Assembly (NCBI GenBank): GCA_030272155.1
Contig: CP126198.1
Location: 1,116,001-1,180,000 of the forward strand
From: Tetradesmus obliquus
Lineage: Eukaryota > Chlorophyta > Chlorophyceae > Sphaeropleales > Scenedesmaceae
Direction of reading: 5' to 3'
Length of the DNA: 64,000 nucleotides
Numbering within the stretch: the first letter of the stretch is position 1; every line of letters begins with the position of its first letter. Below are positions 35,309 through 47,565 of this stretch, one piece after another. The position numbers were made by a program, and so were the translations under genes. A model generated the notes under the pieces. It was not told the origin of the DNA and ran no database searches. It saw nothing but the letters and a program-made list of their open reading frames with translations.

Positions 35309-36714
35309 CAGGGTGCTGCCCAGGCCTCCCTGGCAGGCTTCATGCTGTCCCGTGACGGCTTCAGCAACCTGCGCCTGGCCACATTCGGCTGCCCTCAGAT
35401 CGGCGACGCTGAATGGGCTGCAGCATTCAATGCCACGCTGGGCAGCAGCACTGTGGCCTGGTGGAACATGGCGGTGAGTGAAACATGTTGCGGTGTACAC
35501 CGCCTGGCTGCTGTAGGACGGTAGTTTAGCATTTAGCCTTTGCTTCATGCTTTCCACTCTGGGCAGCAGCACCATGGCCTGGTGGAACATGGCGGTGAGT
35601 GAAACATGTTGCAGTGTACACCGCATGGCTGCTGTAGGACGGTAGTTCAGCATATAGCCTTTGCAGCACTATGGCTTGGTGGAACATGGCGGTGAGTGAA
35701 ACATGCTGCAGTGTACACCGCCTGGCTGCTGTAGGACGGTAGTTTAACATTTAGCCTTTGCTTCATGCTGTCCACGCTGGGCAGCAGCACCATGGCCTGG
35801 TGGAACATGGCGGTGAGTGAAACATGTTGCAGTGTACACCGCATGGCTGCTGTAGGACGGTAGTTCAGCATATAGCCTTTGCAGCACTATGGCTTGGTGG
35901 AACATGGCGGTGAGTGAAACATGCTGCAGTGTACACCGCCTGTCTGCTGTAGGACGGTAGTTTAACATTTAGCCTTTGCTTCATGCTGTCCACGCTGGGC
36001 AGCAGCACCATGGCCTGGTGGAACATGGCGGTGAGTGAAACATGTTGCAGTGTACACCGCATGGCTGCTGTAGGACGGTAGTTCAGCATATAGCCTTTGC
36101 AGCACTATGGCTTGGTGGAACATGGCGGTGAGTGAAACATGCTGCAGTGTACACCGCCTGGCTGCTGTAGGACAGTAGTTTAGCATACAGCCTTTGCTTC
36201 ATGCTGTCCACGCTGGGCAGCAGCACCATGGCCTGGTGGAACATGGCGGTGAGTGGGGCACTTCCTGCCTGCTGTTGGACGGTAGTTTGATCTGTGCTGC
36301 ATCGCAGAGCTGAAAGAGTGGAACGCTGTGTGCCTGCTTATGAGGCGGTAGTTTTGGTTTGGCTTTTGCTGCCCCGCATAACTTTACGTGCTCTCTGTTG
36401 GCCTCATGTTTTAAAAGTGCGGGTGGTCAGCACCAGCAGCACCAGCAGCACCAGCAGCACCAGCAGCACCAGCAGCAGCACCATGGCTTGGTGGAACATG
36501 GCGGTGAGTGGGACGCTGCCTGGCTGCTGTATGGTTTATACACCGGCGGTTGTCGTCTTCCACAGGTTTTCTGAAGCTGCACTTAACTACAACAGATGTA
36601 ACATTGGATGGTTTGCTTGCAGCGCCTCGGAGGTGCTAGTGATTTCCTAGTTCTCAGAGAGCAGCCACCTGTTTCATGTGCACCGTACAGAAGATGCTGA
36701 CATTGCTTCATCTT

Positions 36715-36774
<60 letters not shown>

Positions 36775-37096
36775 CCCTGTGGTGCAGGTCCCTAACATCG
36801 ACGAGGACCCCGGCTGCGGCAACTTTGGCAGCCACACCGACGGCAGCTGCGTGCAGAACTGGTTTACCGTGGCCACCCGCTACCGCATCGACACTGTTAA
36901 TAGCAACATGCGCTGCGGCAAGCCCTCTGGAAGCTTTGCTGTGTGTGACAGCCGCAGCGATTCTAAGTTCCCTGCCAACACGCTGTCTTGCTACACTGAC
37001 GTTGACTTGAAGACGGCATTTCTTTCAACAGACCACTACATCAGCCACTACATTGCAAACCTGCAGGCGTGTGTGACAGCAGCTGGAGGCAACTAA
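33701..37096 (+). CDS. Secreted class 3 lipase (fungal-lipase-like alpha/beta hydrolase)
   Basis: Exons: 33701-34008, 34258-34485, 34869-35076, 35312-35473 and 36773-37096. All phases close, giving 409 residues. A signal peptide is clear (hydrophobic run ATLASCLLLLQLTIPAVQC). Family marks: IYVAFRGTDLTGYFD (oxyanion loop), VHSGFL, IILTGHSLGAAQASLAG with the nucleophile Ser at the exon 3/4 junction, RLATFGCPQIGD, a DPVVQVPNI segment carrying the Asp, and DHYISHYIAN near the end with the probable catalytic His. The enzyme should hydrolyse acyl esters of lipids outside the cell or in the secretory system. Intron 4 (35474-36772) contains eight extra copies of the exon 4 end with its donor, plus a (CTG)n acceptor tract. 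Confidence 0.92.
35459..36505. repeat. Nine-copy array of lipase exon 4 end plus donor, alternating 121/97-bp spacing
   Basis: TGGTGGAACATGGCG followed by a GTGAGTG donor occurs at 35459 (true exon), 35580, 35677, 35798, 35895, 36016, 36113, 36234 and 36489. Spacings are 121, 97, 121, 97, 121, 97, 121 and 255, so the unit of growth is a 218-bp dimer. The 97-bp members are preceded by AGCCTTTGCAG, a usable acceptor, and would make 25-nt microexons; the 121-bp members are preceded by GGGCAGCAG. Before the last copy is a short CAGCACCAG microsatellite (36428-36479). Confidence 0.95.
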
Positions 37097-38015
37097 GGGA
37101 GCCGTGGTTTGAAGCGCGGCCCGAGATCATACTAGCGGCTCGCTGAGCTAGTGCCTGGGGTGAGGTTTGGCTTTGAAGGTGCAGTGTATGATATTGTTTG
37201 ATGCTCAGGAGTGTGGCAACCGTGTAGCCAAGCTATCGTTTGCATGATGGCAAGACGTTACTGCGTTTGTTGAACCACAGCAGCCGCAGTACAGATGCTT
37301 TCTGGACAGACAGACGCATGCCTGAATCAAGGTGCCAATGCATATGAATGTGCAGCGTTGCCTGTGCGACATGCTGTGTGTGGTTCACCATAGTTGATTG
37401 TGACAGTTGTATGTTACATCGCTTTTGGAATGAGGCATAGTGCAGCAATGCAGCGCCTTGCGTGCGCACACATCTGGCCACATGCACATGCAATGTATGC
37501 ACCCTGCTCACGGCATTAGCTGCTGCACAGCCCTGATATGGCACTTTGTGGCCATCATACAAGCCCAAAATGTTGTTTCTGTTACAAGTATGCACTAGGC
37601 ATCTATGCATACATTTGAAACCACACAGCTGTCCTACACTGGAAGCTGCAACAGCTGCAACAGCTGTTAGCGCTCTACCATCTGCAATTACGGAGCTCCA
37701 GGGTCCTGCTTGCTGCAGCAAGCTGCTTGTTGGCTTCAACTGGTGCTCTGCACACACCAGAAGTGACATGGACGTATGCACAGCCTGCTGACAAATCTAG
37801 CAAGCATTTGTTGATCATGTACCACCATCAGAAGTAGTATGCACTTATGCTGGTAATTAGGGTGCGCAGCCCATACATGTGGTTCCTACGTAGCACCTGT
37901 ATACAGGGCAATACACACATGTAGTCATCCCTAGCTCAACACCATGGGCACTGCCCAGCATGTGCAATAATGTGCACTGCTTGTGAGCACGGCATGCTGG
38001 TGTTGATGACAGCTT
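37097..38015. other. Intergenic stretch between convergent genes
   Basis: Downstream of the lipase stop. No exon or repeat recognised; it should hold the two 3' UTRs. Confidence 0.4.
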
Positions 38016-38016
38016 G

Positions 38017-40835
38017 TCATCTGGCTATGGCAGGCTGTTGATAACAAGCAATGTCATTCTGTTGCAAGCTTGTAACTATCAATGTAACACTGCAACCATA
38101 ATGCTGATCCCGCTTGTGACCAGCAAGCCGCACACCATGCCCAGCACTCCAGCTGATGGGCAGTGTGGCACTCCATCCTGTGCTAGCCAGCAATGCCTCC
38201 CTCACTGTTAAAACGTGGTTGTAAACACTCAGCTGCTCGACCCCCATGTTTGGCGCTGCCAGCCAGTGCGGCAGCACACTGTTGCTGCTGCCGCCGCCAC
38301 CGCCGCCGCCGCTGCTGCTGCTGCTACTGCTCCACTTCCTCCTCAGACCAGTATCCTCTCGTTGCTGCTGCTGCTCCTCCCTTGGATCCTCCTCCTCGTC
38401 AGACCAGTATCCTCTTGTTGCTGTATGTGTCTGGCTCGTAAATGAGGAACTTGGGCATGTTTGCTGGGTGGCGCCGCCTGCCTGCCGGGCTGTGATCGAC
38501 CATCATAGACACAGCCACTGCAATGCATGGCAATACAACGCATACACAACACAATACACCTCGTCAGGGCTGAAAGATGCAGTTCTGTACTCGAGACACG
38601 CGTCACTGCGAGTCGGCACAGGTCGAGCAGCAGCAGCAGCAGCAAGGGGTGGCCTGCCGTGCGGGCTCTGGCAACCTGCACATTGAACTTCCTGTCAATG
38701 CTGACTAGCTTGCCATTTCCGGCAAGTGCTTTTACCGGTGGCGCTAGTAGCTCAGTGGCACAACTGCTGTAAGGCATGGTGTGCGATTAGCTATCAACCA
38801 TCGGCCAATTACTGTGCCCAGCTGGCGCAGCAGCCTATCTGTTAGCCTAGCATGCAGTCAACACACATGCAGCCTGCTATTGAGCATTTCCCGATGGGCC
38901 TTTCATTGGGTCCTGATTAAGGGTGTAAGCATAAGAATGCTTGTTACAGTTGGTGTCAAGCAAAGGCGTATGCAAAGTGCAATGCAAGGCCACCACCTCC
39001 TGCTTGAGTGTTACCACTCTCTCTGTTGTTATGAGTGTTAGTGAATGTTTAGAATTGTTACATTTTATACAGGGTAGTAACATGTTATTCAATGCAGACA
39101 ACCACACCTGCCACCCCCAGCTCGATGGTCTCCAGCACAAAGTCTGGCGGGGGGATGCCATTGGCGACGCCCATGGATGCCGACGCGATGCGCACCTGCG
39201 ACAGATGGGCAGACCTGTTGCTACTGCTGTTGTTGCTCACCACCACGTCCACTGGGCAAGATAATGTGGTTGGCTGGCCTGCTGCTGCTGCTGCTGTTGC
39301 TGCTGTTTGGGTCATGGACATGCCTGGTATGGGTGCAGGTGTGTCAGCAAGGGCTGTCTGTGCGGGTCGCTTCCCTGGACATGAGCGCCTTGAAGAAGGG
39401 CCTAAAACAAGCAGCGACTTGTCCATTGCTGCTGCTGCTGCTGTGTTGTGCACCCTGTGCTGAATTGGTGCATGAAGACAATATGACAGTCAAATGAAAG
39501 CCTCACCTCGCCAGACATGAGTGCCTTGAAGAAAGGCACTCCGTCCTGGTCGCTGCGGGTGCCAGGCAGCTGCCGCCGCATCAAGTACTGCACGTACCAC
39601 GTCTTCACCTGCAGTGCGGTTGGTTGCGGCAACCCATTGTTGTGTACAGTCAGTATTGATGCTGTACATCTGGGCTGGCATTTGAAGCGCTACAGACTGC
39701 TCTGCTCTGGAACTTTAAAGTAACTAAATGCGCACAAGGTACTCCACACCACCATGCGTACACCACGTCTTCAGCTGCAATGCGGTTGCAAGCAAAGTCG
39801 GTCGGGATGAGTACAGGCGCGGTTTGTGCAACTTGGTTGAGTTTGGCTGTGTAGCTGTGCAGCTGGTTCCTATGGCGGTGTGTGATGGTCACCAGCTGCT
39901 GTTTGCTCTGCGTCAGTGGTGGATGAGTGCGGCGGTGCCTCGCAGCGACAGATACAAAATAATCAAAACAAGTCACAAACAGGGTTGTGCATGGCAATAT
40001 GATGGTTTTGAAGCAGGGTTGTGCACGCACCTTCTTCATGATGAATCGGTCCAGGTTTATGGTGCAGCTGTCGCCGTCAACCAGCATGCCAGGGTACACC
40101 TCCGCCAGGTATGCAAGCTCCTTCCTGCTAAACTCTGGCGGGTTCTTCAAATCCCCGGCCCTGGGGTCAGCATTTGTCCTGTACTTGAAAAAGGGCAGCA
40201 GCGCGTCATCAGGCAGCGCAACATACTCGTCCTCTGAGCCACTGCTGCTGCTGCTGCCGGCTGCTGCTGCTGCTGCTGCTGCTGCCAGCTGCCTGTTGAT
40301 GACTCGGGAAGTGCGCCTGGGGGCCGCATTGCCGCTGCCACTGCTGCTGCTGCTGGGCGCTGCTGCCACTGCTGCTGCTGCAGGGTCTGGGCGGTCCCTG
40401 GCGCTGCTGCTGCATGCAGCTGCAGCTGCAGTGAGGGGCGGTTCGCTGTCCTGTTGCTGTGTGATTTGCTGCTTCCAGCGCTTGCAGTCTGCCTTGTGGC
40501 CTTTCCATGCAGCAACCTGCGCATGCACAGCCAGCAGCATAGAACTCGCTGTCAACTGTACATGTACAGTCAAAACTCAACATCTCCATGCAAACACCCT
40601 GAGACGCACGACCACGGACTTCCGAGCAACAGCGTTAAGACCTGTTATTCGTCTTTTACGCAGAAGCCACACTCAGCACATGTGCAGCATCGTTTTTGCA
40701 GGAGACAGCAGTGCTGCTTGCCTGGCACTCCTGTGAGCAGTACCACGCCTGGTGGCAGCCACTGCACCTCTTCAGCTTCTCTGTTTTGCCACATTTCTCA
40801 CACGTCTCTGGTTGCTGCTTGCTTTCATGCTCCAT
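38017..40835 (-). CDS. MYND-type zinc finger protein of unknown function
   Basis: Firm exons: 40835-40722, 40516-40031 and 39608-39507, all phase 0. Exon 1 plus the start of exon 2 give a MYND finger: CEKCGKTEKLKRCSGC, WYCSQECQ and KGHKADCKRW, with all zinc ligands present. Intron 1 uses a GC donor (CCAG|GCAAGC), which is needed to keep the finger in frame. After a Ser/Ala-rich linker come FFKYRTNADPRAGDLKNPPE, AYLAEVYPGMLVDGDSC, and KTWYVQYLMRRQL with a VPFFKALMSGE end. Likely later exons include TALADTPAPIPGMSM to GIPPPDFVLETIELG (about 39406-39100), KLVSIDRKFNVQ (about 38740-38680) and a 3' end near 38450-38020, but these joins are not settled. MYND fingers bind short proline motifs; the rest matches nothing I can name. 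Confidence 0.7.
39376..39402. repeat. Decoy copy of MYND-gene exon 3 end
   Basis: On the minus strand, CCCTTCTTCAAGGCGCTCAT then GTCCAG repeats the end of exon 3 (PFFKALMSG at 39538-39507). It lacks the exact donor and is read, if at all, in another frame. A short copy of the exon 3 start (GAAGACGTGGTGTACG with a CAG before it) also lies at about 39765-39795. Confidence 0.7.
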
Positions 40836-43590
40836 GGTCGCTGCTGGGCACGGAAACTCCGTTACGAAACGTCAAACACCGGCACACGTTCCGAGGGGCT
40901 TCTGATACAATGAGTCCAACACCAAAGCTATAAACTTAACATAAATTTACACGCGAACTACAACAGTAGCCTGGGAGCAACAGCATGGTTACATTTGTAC
41001 GACCCTGCGAGTTTAGCATACCCTTGAGCAGCACTGGGGCAATATAAACGTGGTATGGGGCGCTAACAATGCGACTTGCAGGAAGCCGTTGCAGACGCAT
41101 TGCCTACAACCAACGGACCACGAGCAGTACAGCACACGACCATCACAAGGGCTGCAGGAGAGCATCAGCACAGTGCAGCAAGAAATGCTCTACGTGCATG
41201 GCCAGGGACATTACACTCCTGCCATAAAAAAGCTGAAGAACGACCAACACATGGGTTTACAAGAGCGTTGCAGAGCTGTAGGATCCCACAAAAACTCCAG
41301 AAATAACCACTGTGACGATGGACACGCCTCATCAGCGATGCAGCGAGCAGCATAAGGCCTGAAGGTGATGTTTTGTTACCAGTCTAGCCACAGCTTGAAA
41401 GCCATCGGCACCGCGCTCTACACTGTCGAGCACGGAGCGACCCCTGTGCAGGCAAAATGTGCTGGTCAAAAGGCAGCTCATACACCACCACGAACAACGG
41501 CACAATGAAATGCCAGTGGTGCACACATGGTCCTGAACTTCCAAGACCTGGTCTGCCATTTGCCAAACAAGCGCACGACCAGAACATCACTGCAGACCAG
41601 TGCCTGTTTGCACATGCTCAAATGTCACTGATTGCATCAGTAAAGCACGCCGCTGCTAATCATGCAGCTCCGCTGACGGCAGCCCACACACTTTTATCAT
41701 GAGTTGCAGACTTGCTGACCAGTCAGCAGCAAGCGAAAAGCCAGCTGTAACATACACACATCGGTCAACGCAGCGATGTGGCCCGCTGGCAGATCAAACA
41801 GAGTTCGCATGATGGTTCAACAGCGCACAGGGCACTGCAACACGGTGTACTACCTGCCAGTAAGCCTTTGCAAGCACTCTGCAGAGGTAGCTACCCCACA
41901 GCTGGCCAGCAAGCAGACGGCTTGCCTGCATATGCTGACTGACCCACGTGTGCGTACAACAGAAAGCTCGTGCAACCGCTCACTGAGTGTGTCTGTCACC
42001 TGCACAGCAGCGTGCATGTTGCAGCACATCATGTGCTAGTGCGAGCAGGGTTGCTTGTGGCAGCAACCATCACTCCAGAAGTGTGCGCACAACTCTACCG
42101 ACCCATCTGCAGGACAGCATCAGCCGTGACAATAACAATGTCACATGACGTAACACCCGAGTTTCTGCTTTCCTTGCAGCTGCAGGCGATGAGTGCTTTG
42201 CAGCACCTGCCAGCCTCCAAGCAGCCAGGCAGCATGTCTGACAGCGGATGCGTTGCTGCGGTGAGGTGCTTTGTCACACTGCACAAGCAGTGCACTTTCC
42301 GCAAAAGTGGTGCCGATGCGGCCATGAAATGGCCGACAAAATGCCACCCACTACATAACACGCGAGGGGTGAAGACGCATCCAGAGATGCAGCAGCGGCT
42401 GCTCAACAGTCGAACAAGACTCAGCACAGGGCTGAGCACAAGAAGCTCTCAACAGCTGGCAGCAACCTGTGCTGCGTGACTCCAACTCTGGAGCTGTTGA
42501 TGGCACGACAGCCTAGCAGCCTAGCTGCCGTGCGTGACAGTATTGATTGTAGGCGCAGGGCCTTCCACATGCCTTGCATGTCACACACACAAACATTCAT
42601 CTGCAAGCAGGCGTCGGCCAGCATGCGACACACACCAGCATGCAACACACACCAGCACATGTTTCAAACGGTCGTGCATGCCTTTTTCACATCACCTGCA
42701 GCAGCAACTGCACAGCACCATCACACAAGCTGCTGTCCACCAGCAGCTTACACGAGCAGGCAACCAGACCACATGATACCGTCGTGATCTCTGAACATGA
42801 TCTGCACACAAACTGCCTGCTATAGCTGTATGTCAGCCACTGGCAACAGACATGCAGCTACACAATGCACACCCTGCAAAACCTGCACACCTTGAAACCC
42901 TTGACGCCAGCCGCTGAAATGCACACCCTGCATCAACCTGCACACCCTGAAACCCTTGACGCAAACCCCTGAATTGCACACCCTGCATCAACCTGCACAC
43001 CCTCAACTGCACAACAGCAAACTGCAAGCCCTGCTCAATCAGACCCCGCCATTTTTGGTAGGCGACGAACAAAAGCAATAAGCCTTAGCTAAGCCCCTCA
43101 CTCTTTCTGCCAACACGTTGTACACTGGGGCAGGAGCGCTAGCTTTGCCAGACAATCGATTTGCATATGCTGCAACTAGTGTACAAGAGGCAGCACGCAC
43201 AACGCGTGCTGCCGCATCCGTTGGTGGCATCATCACCCTAGCATCAACTGCTGCATGAGGAGCAGCACCGGTCGGCAACAAGCAACGCAGCACCACTGCG
43301 TGCATAATCAGGGACACGGCAATGGCAGCAGCAGCAGCACCAGCAGCAGATGCTGGGCTAGCAATGCTCTTTGCCTAGTCGCACGCAGCAAGCAGGGTCA
43401 CCTGGCAGGGGTCAGCCATTTCCCGCCATCACCTGCTGTAGCCTACCCCTAGGCAATGCAACTCTGCATCCAGTCCAATGCATACATATATCCAATGCAG
43501 ATAGACGGCAGCTATTGAAGCTGCTCCAGCAGCGCAATTGCTGCCCAGCCATCAACATGACCTCTTCCACCTTGCGTGTTTGTTGTTCTC
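40836..43590. other. 2.75-kb gene-poor stretch
   Basis: No supported exon. CTG acceptor tracts, otherwise common in this window, are nearly absent between about 41000 and 43250, which agrees with few or no introns here. A 54-55 bp tandem repeat lies at 42867-43010. A long frame at 41970-42479 (+) has no recognisable motif. Confidence 0.45.
42867..43010. repeat. 54-55 bp tandem repeat, about 2.6 copies
   Basis: GCACACCCTGCATCAACCTG and the following GAAACCCTTGACGC recur at 42867, 42921 and 42976 with minor changes. Noncoding as far as can be seen. Confidence 0.85.
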
Positions 43591-45410
43591 TCACCGCCAC
43601 ACTCTCACACCAGCAACCATCGACACACCTCCCTTGCCGTAGCTGCTGGCTGCTGCCGCAGCCGCTGCACTCGCTGCAGCTGCTGCTGCCACAAACTGCT
43701 GTGCCGCACTGGCAGCACTGCCTGTGCTGACATCTGCTACTGCTAGAGGAGCAGCTGCAGCCAGGCTCTCTGCTGCAACAGTCGCTGCTGAACAACTCTC
43801 CTGCTCTTTCTCCCTCTCCTGGACAGCCACAGCCTTAGCATGCACATTCTCCTTGTCAGCAGCTGCTCGCAGCTGTGCCGGCACTACACTGCTGCTGCTG
43901 CTGATGGCAGCTACAGCCCTGCCCAGCCGCTTGATGCCCTCTTTGATCGCCTCAGGACCCACACTCACAAACGAAATTCTGAAGTACGGGCTTGGCGCGA
44001 GCCCACCCGCCTGCTGATCCTGTGCCTGCTGCAGATCGCTGCAGCCCACCGTTGAGCTGGCAGCCTTGCGCTGCTGCTGCTGCTGCCGGCTGCGAGCAGC
44101 AGCCTGCAGGTGTGGCACCGAGATGAGGTTGCCAGGCACAATCATGACTCCCTCTGCAGAGCTGGCCTCGATCAGCTTGCTGGAGTCGGCGCCAGGGGCT
44201 GCAGAACAAGCAAAAGTTTGCAGAAAATATGTCAGCTTGCAGGGAAGTTGAAGAGGCTTGCAGGAAACGCTGGACATCTTGCACAGGAGACTGGACCGCT
44301 GCTAGGGTGGTGGTGTAATGCGTTTTGCAGCAGCAAAGCTGATGGCTGCAATTGACATGCTGGCAACCGTAAGGACAAAACATAGACATGATGCTCAACT
44401 GTTGATACAAGAAATTAAGAGGATACAAGCCCTACCTGTCATCCTCAGCCACATGAACATGCCGGCCTCAGCAGCCTGCCACTCCGCCAGCCCAGACAGG
44501 TGCTGCGCTGCAGCAGCTTGTGCTACTGCCGCCTGCTGCGCATACCGCCGCTGCAACTGCGCCACGAAGCCCTCAAAGCCCTGCCTGCCCCACTTTGTGA
44601 GCAGCTGGTGAATCATGACCTGGCAGATGCAGCAGCAGCAACAGCAAACGAAAGTCAAAGACTCAGGACAAGCAGGGCAGAGCAGGCGCAGTGTACCGCC
44701 CTGCATGCATGTTGACAGCAGCGGGGACAACGTCCACATAAGCAGGACGGCAGCGCACCTCACAGCACTGGGCACAACACAAGATCAGGAGATGCTGCAC
44801 TGCAACGTTGCTGGCACCTCAGTCAAACACTCAATGACCTTGCTAGCTCACCTGGCTGAGCATGTTGGCGCCGATGCTGCACTAATACATTGTTGGAGAA
44901 CCATCCAACTGTCCAGCAACAGCAAAGCTTGTTAGCTCACCTGGCTGAGCATGTTGGCGCCGATGCTGGTGCCCGCAGTGTGATTGCAAACACAAGAACT
45001 GGCAATGCTGCACTACTATACTGTTGAAAAACCATGCAACCGTCCAGCAAGAGCAAAGCTTGCTTGCGCACCTGGCTGAGCATGTTGGCGCCGATGCTGG
45101 TGCCTGCAGTGTACAGTGCAAACTTGGCAGCCAGTGCTGGCGGCCCCGCCACCCAGCCCAGCCTGAAGCCAGGACCCAGCAGCTTGGAGAGAGTATCCAG
45201 GCGGATCACGCGGCCATCAACATCAATGCTCAGGAAGCCAGCTGCAAAGGGAGAGATCATTAGGCGGAGGCAGCAAAATGTCAGCGAGGGAGTTGAGAGC
45301 TGGGTGCAAGAGTGTCCAGGCAAATCACGCGGCCGTCGACATCAGTGCTCAGGAAGCCGGCTGTGGGTGCGGCAGGTGTTGTCTGCAGCAGGGAGAAGAA
45401 GAACAACATG

Positions 45411-45478
<68 letters not shown>

Positions 45479-47565
45479 GAGATGTCAGCAGAACAGGTGT
45501 GAGCCGCTTGTGAGGTGCGTAAAGGGGCAGAACAAGACAGCGCAAGTGCCTTGCAGCACACAATCATTCTGCGGTTGCAGCGGTCAGCAGTGTCCAGCAT
45601 AGAAGCCAGCAACCGATGGCTGCACACCAGCTTCAAGCACAGCCTCAGCCGCGGCCACTTTGCACACACAGTAGGAGCATGCACATCCTGCCACCACAGC
45701 CAGCCGCCACTCACGCCTCAGGTTGAGCCCTGGCACTGCCTCCGGCCCCTGCGGGTACTGCAGCCAGAAGTAAGCGTCATCCTCCAGGATGATTAGGTCC
45801 CACTTGCGCGCCAGCTCATACACCTGGCGCATGCGCTCAGGCCCCATCACCGCGCCTGTGGGGTTCTGGCCTGTGGGGATGCAGTACAGCAGCCGCGGCA
45901 GCGCCAGGCCTGCTACAGAGCGCTGAGTCAGCATGGCATCTAGCGCTGCTGGCAGCAGGCCGTGGCTGTCCATAGGGACGGGCAGCAGCTCACAGCTGCG
46001 GGGAGGGGCAGGCAAAGGCCAGAAGCAGCAGCGGCAGAAGCAAAGTGACAGCACAGTGCTTGAGTAATTGGTTTGTGTTGCGAAACACTGATTGCATGAC
46101 TTGCTCCAGTAGTATCCCATTCATCCACCACTTGCAAGACGCACACAACTGCTTGCAGGAGACACACAAGTGCAAGCACAGCTCATGTGCATCCATACAT
46201 TTTTGCAGGCCAGGCACACGTACACTGCAGAGTGCCCAGCACTGCAAGCCACACCACAAGCTCTCGCGCCAACACGTCATAACTCACCGCATCGGCAGCA
46301 GGTCTGCTTCAACCACGTGTGCATAAGTGTACTCCTCCAGCAGCACGGGATCCCCAGGGTTGAGCAGCATGCGGAACAGGCAGTCCAGCGCAGCACTGCT
46401 GCCCTGCGTCATGACCACCTGCATGCCGATAGGCTCCGCCTCACTGCTGCAGCTGCTGCTGCTGCTGGGGGTAGTGGGTGCTGTACTGGTGTTAGGGTTT
46501 GGCTGCGGCAGCAGCGTCGCGGGCTGGTGCAGGGAGGCAACCATGTTGTAGGCCCAAGACACAAGCGGCGCATAGCCCTGCAGTGCAGTTGCAGTACAGG
46601 TGTCCTTGTATCAGATGCCTGCAGTGCTGGTGTGTTGCTGGCATATGGCCAGACTTTTTGAGTGCAGCTGGCAGGTGCTGTTGATCGCACGCGAGTGTTG
46701 CTGCTGAGGCCCCTCCCTTCAATTATGTTGTCGTTTGCTCAGCTGCTCACTGTGTTCTGCTGCAATGCCCTTGAGGTAGTGGATGACGCACATGGCTTCA
46801 GCCAACACTGCAGCTGGCTTGCATAAGTGTGCCCCCAAAAATCCAATTACACAGCGATTCCAAGTGCCACTGCAGGGTTGCACGCTATTTTAAACCTTTG
46901 CTGCTGCTGGTTGCACGAGGCATGCTACCTCCTGCCTGCCCACCTCTGCATTCATGTTGTACTGCTGCGCAGCTGACACCAGCTGGGGCTCCACAATTTG
47001 CAGCTCTGTATCTGCTGGGCCATGGCCCGCTGCTGAGATGCCAGCGTTGAAGGAGCTGAAGGGGAAGGAGTCTGCGGGTGGCAGGCCTCCGTGCATGCCA
47101 ATCATGCCTGCCATGGTGCTGAATTTGGACACAATGCCTGCAGTACAAAACATTGAATCGTTTAAGCATGTGTTGCAGGGCAGGAGGGTGTGGTACACTG
47201 CCAAGTTACACTAATGCCACTCGCTTCGTGGGCAGCCAGTCAAGCCTCTGACAAACACCATCATCTGCTGCTGACACAACAGAACCAGGCTAAGACCATC
47301 TTCACATCTCCATTTGATGCAAACCGGTCAAAAAATGATTTGTCCAGCGTCCCCAGGCATCAAGCGGATGGGCTGCTGTTGTGTGGTGTGGCCCACCACA
47401 CAGAGTGCTGCTTAGCACTGCATGCGCCAGCCATCGAAATGTTATCCGCCACGGCTGCCTCGGTTGCTAGAACTGAGACTATCAATATCAATTACCATGA
47501 AGTGAAGGCAATTGTTTGAGCTGGGCCTCTGTGCTCCACCGATCCTCCCAGTTGACAGGCGCCAT
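43591..47565 (-). CDS. PLP-dependent aminotransferase, AADAT/kynurenine aminotransferase II type (copy 2)
   Basis: Exons: 47565-47496, 47137-46944, 46577-46288, 45995-45715, 45241-45072, 44619-44436 and 44198-43591. All phases close, giving 598 residues. The exon map matches copy 1 one for one, with exons 4, 5 and 6 of identical length (281, 170, 184). It starts MAPVNWEDRWSTEAQLKQLP. Marks: [41 protein letters not shown] and [19 protein letters not shown] with the PLP lysine. The C-terminus is about 90 residues longer than copy 1, mostly Ala/Ser/Gln, and the stop at 43591 overlaps a GCG|GTGAGAG that could be a donor. Exon 4 is almost identical to copy 1 while the other exons are clearly diverged. 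Substrate unknown, as for copy 1. Confidence 0.9.
44845..44968. repeat. Two decoy copies of aminotransferase-2 exon 5 end plus donor
   Basis: On the minus strand, the segment GCCAACATGCTCAGCCAG followed by GTGAGC occurs at about 44850-44880 and 44938-44968. It matches the true exon end at 45072 (GANMLSQ, donor GTGCGC). The intron sequence next to it is copied too. Confidence 0.88.
45308..45365. repeat. Decoy copy of aminotransferase-2 exon 5 start
   Basis: On the minus strand this reads AGCCGGCTTCCTGAGCACTG then GACGGCCGCGTGATTTG, a copy of the exon 5 start ([15 protein letters not shown] at 45241). It lies upstream within intron 4. Confidence 0.85.
45415..45477. repeat. (CAG)n microsatellite, about 21 units, in aminotransferase-2 intron 4
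   Basis: An uninterrupted CAG run on the + strand, that is CTG on the gene's sense strand. It lies next to the decoy exon 5 start, so it was probably once, or still is, part of an acceptor tract. Confidence 0.95.

Noticed and set aside
35526-36186. Series of overlapping minus-strand frames of about 74 residues giving nearly the same protein
   Set aside because: They are antisense reading of the lipase exon-end array; the repetition comes from the DNA repeat, not from a gene family.
41970-42479. 169-residue plus-strand frame in the gene-poor stretch
   Set aside because: No motif, no signal peptide, no CTG acceptor tracts nearby and odd composition; length alone is not enough in this GC-rich DNA.
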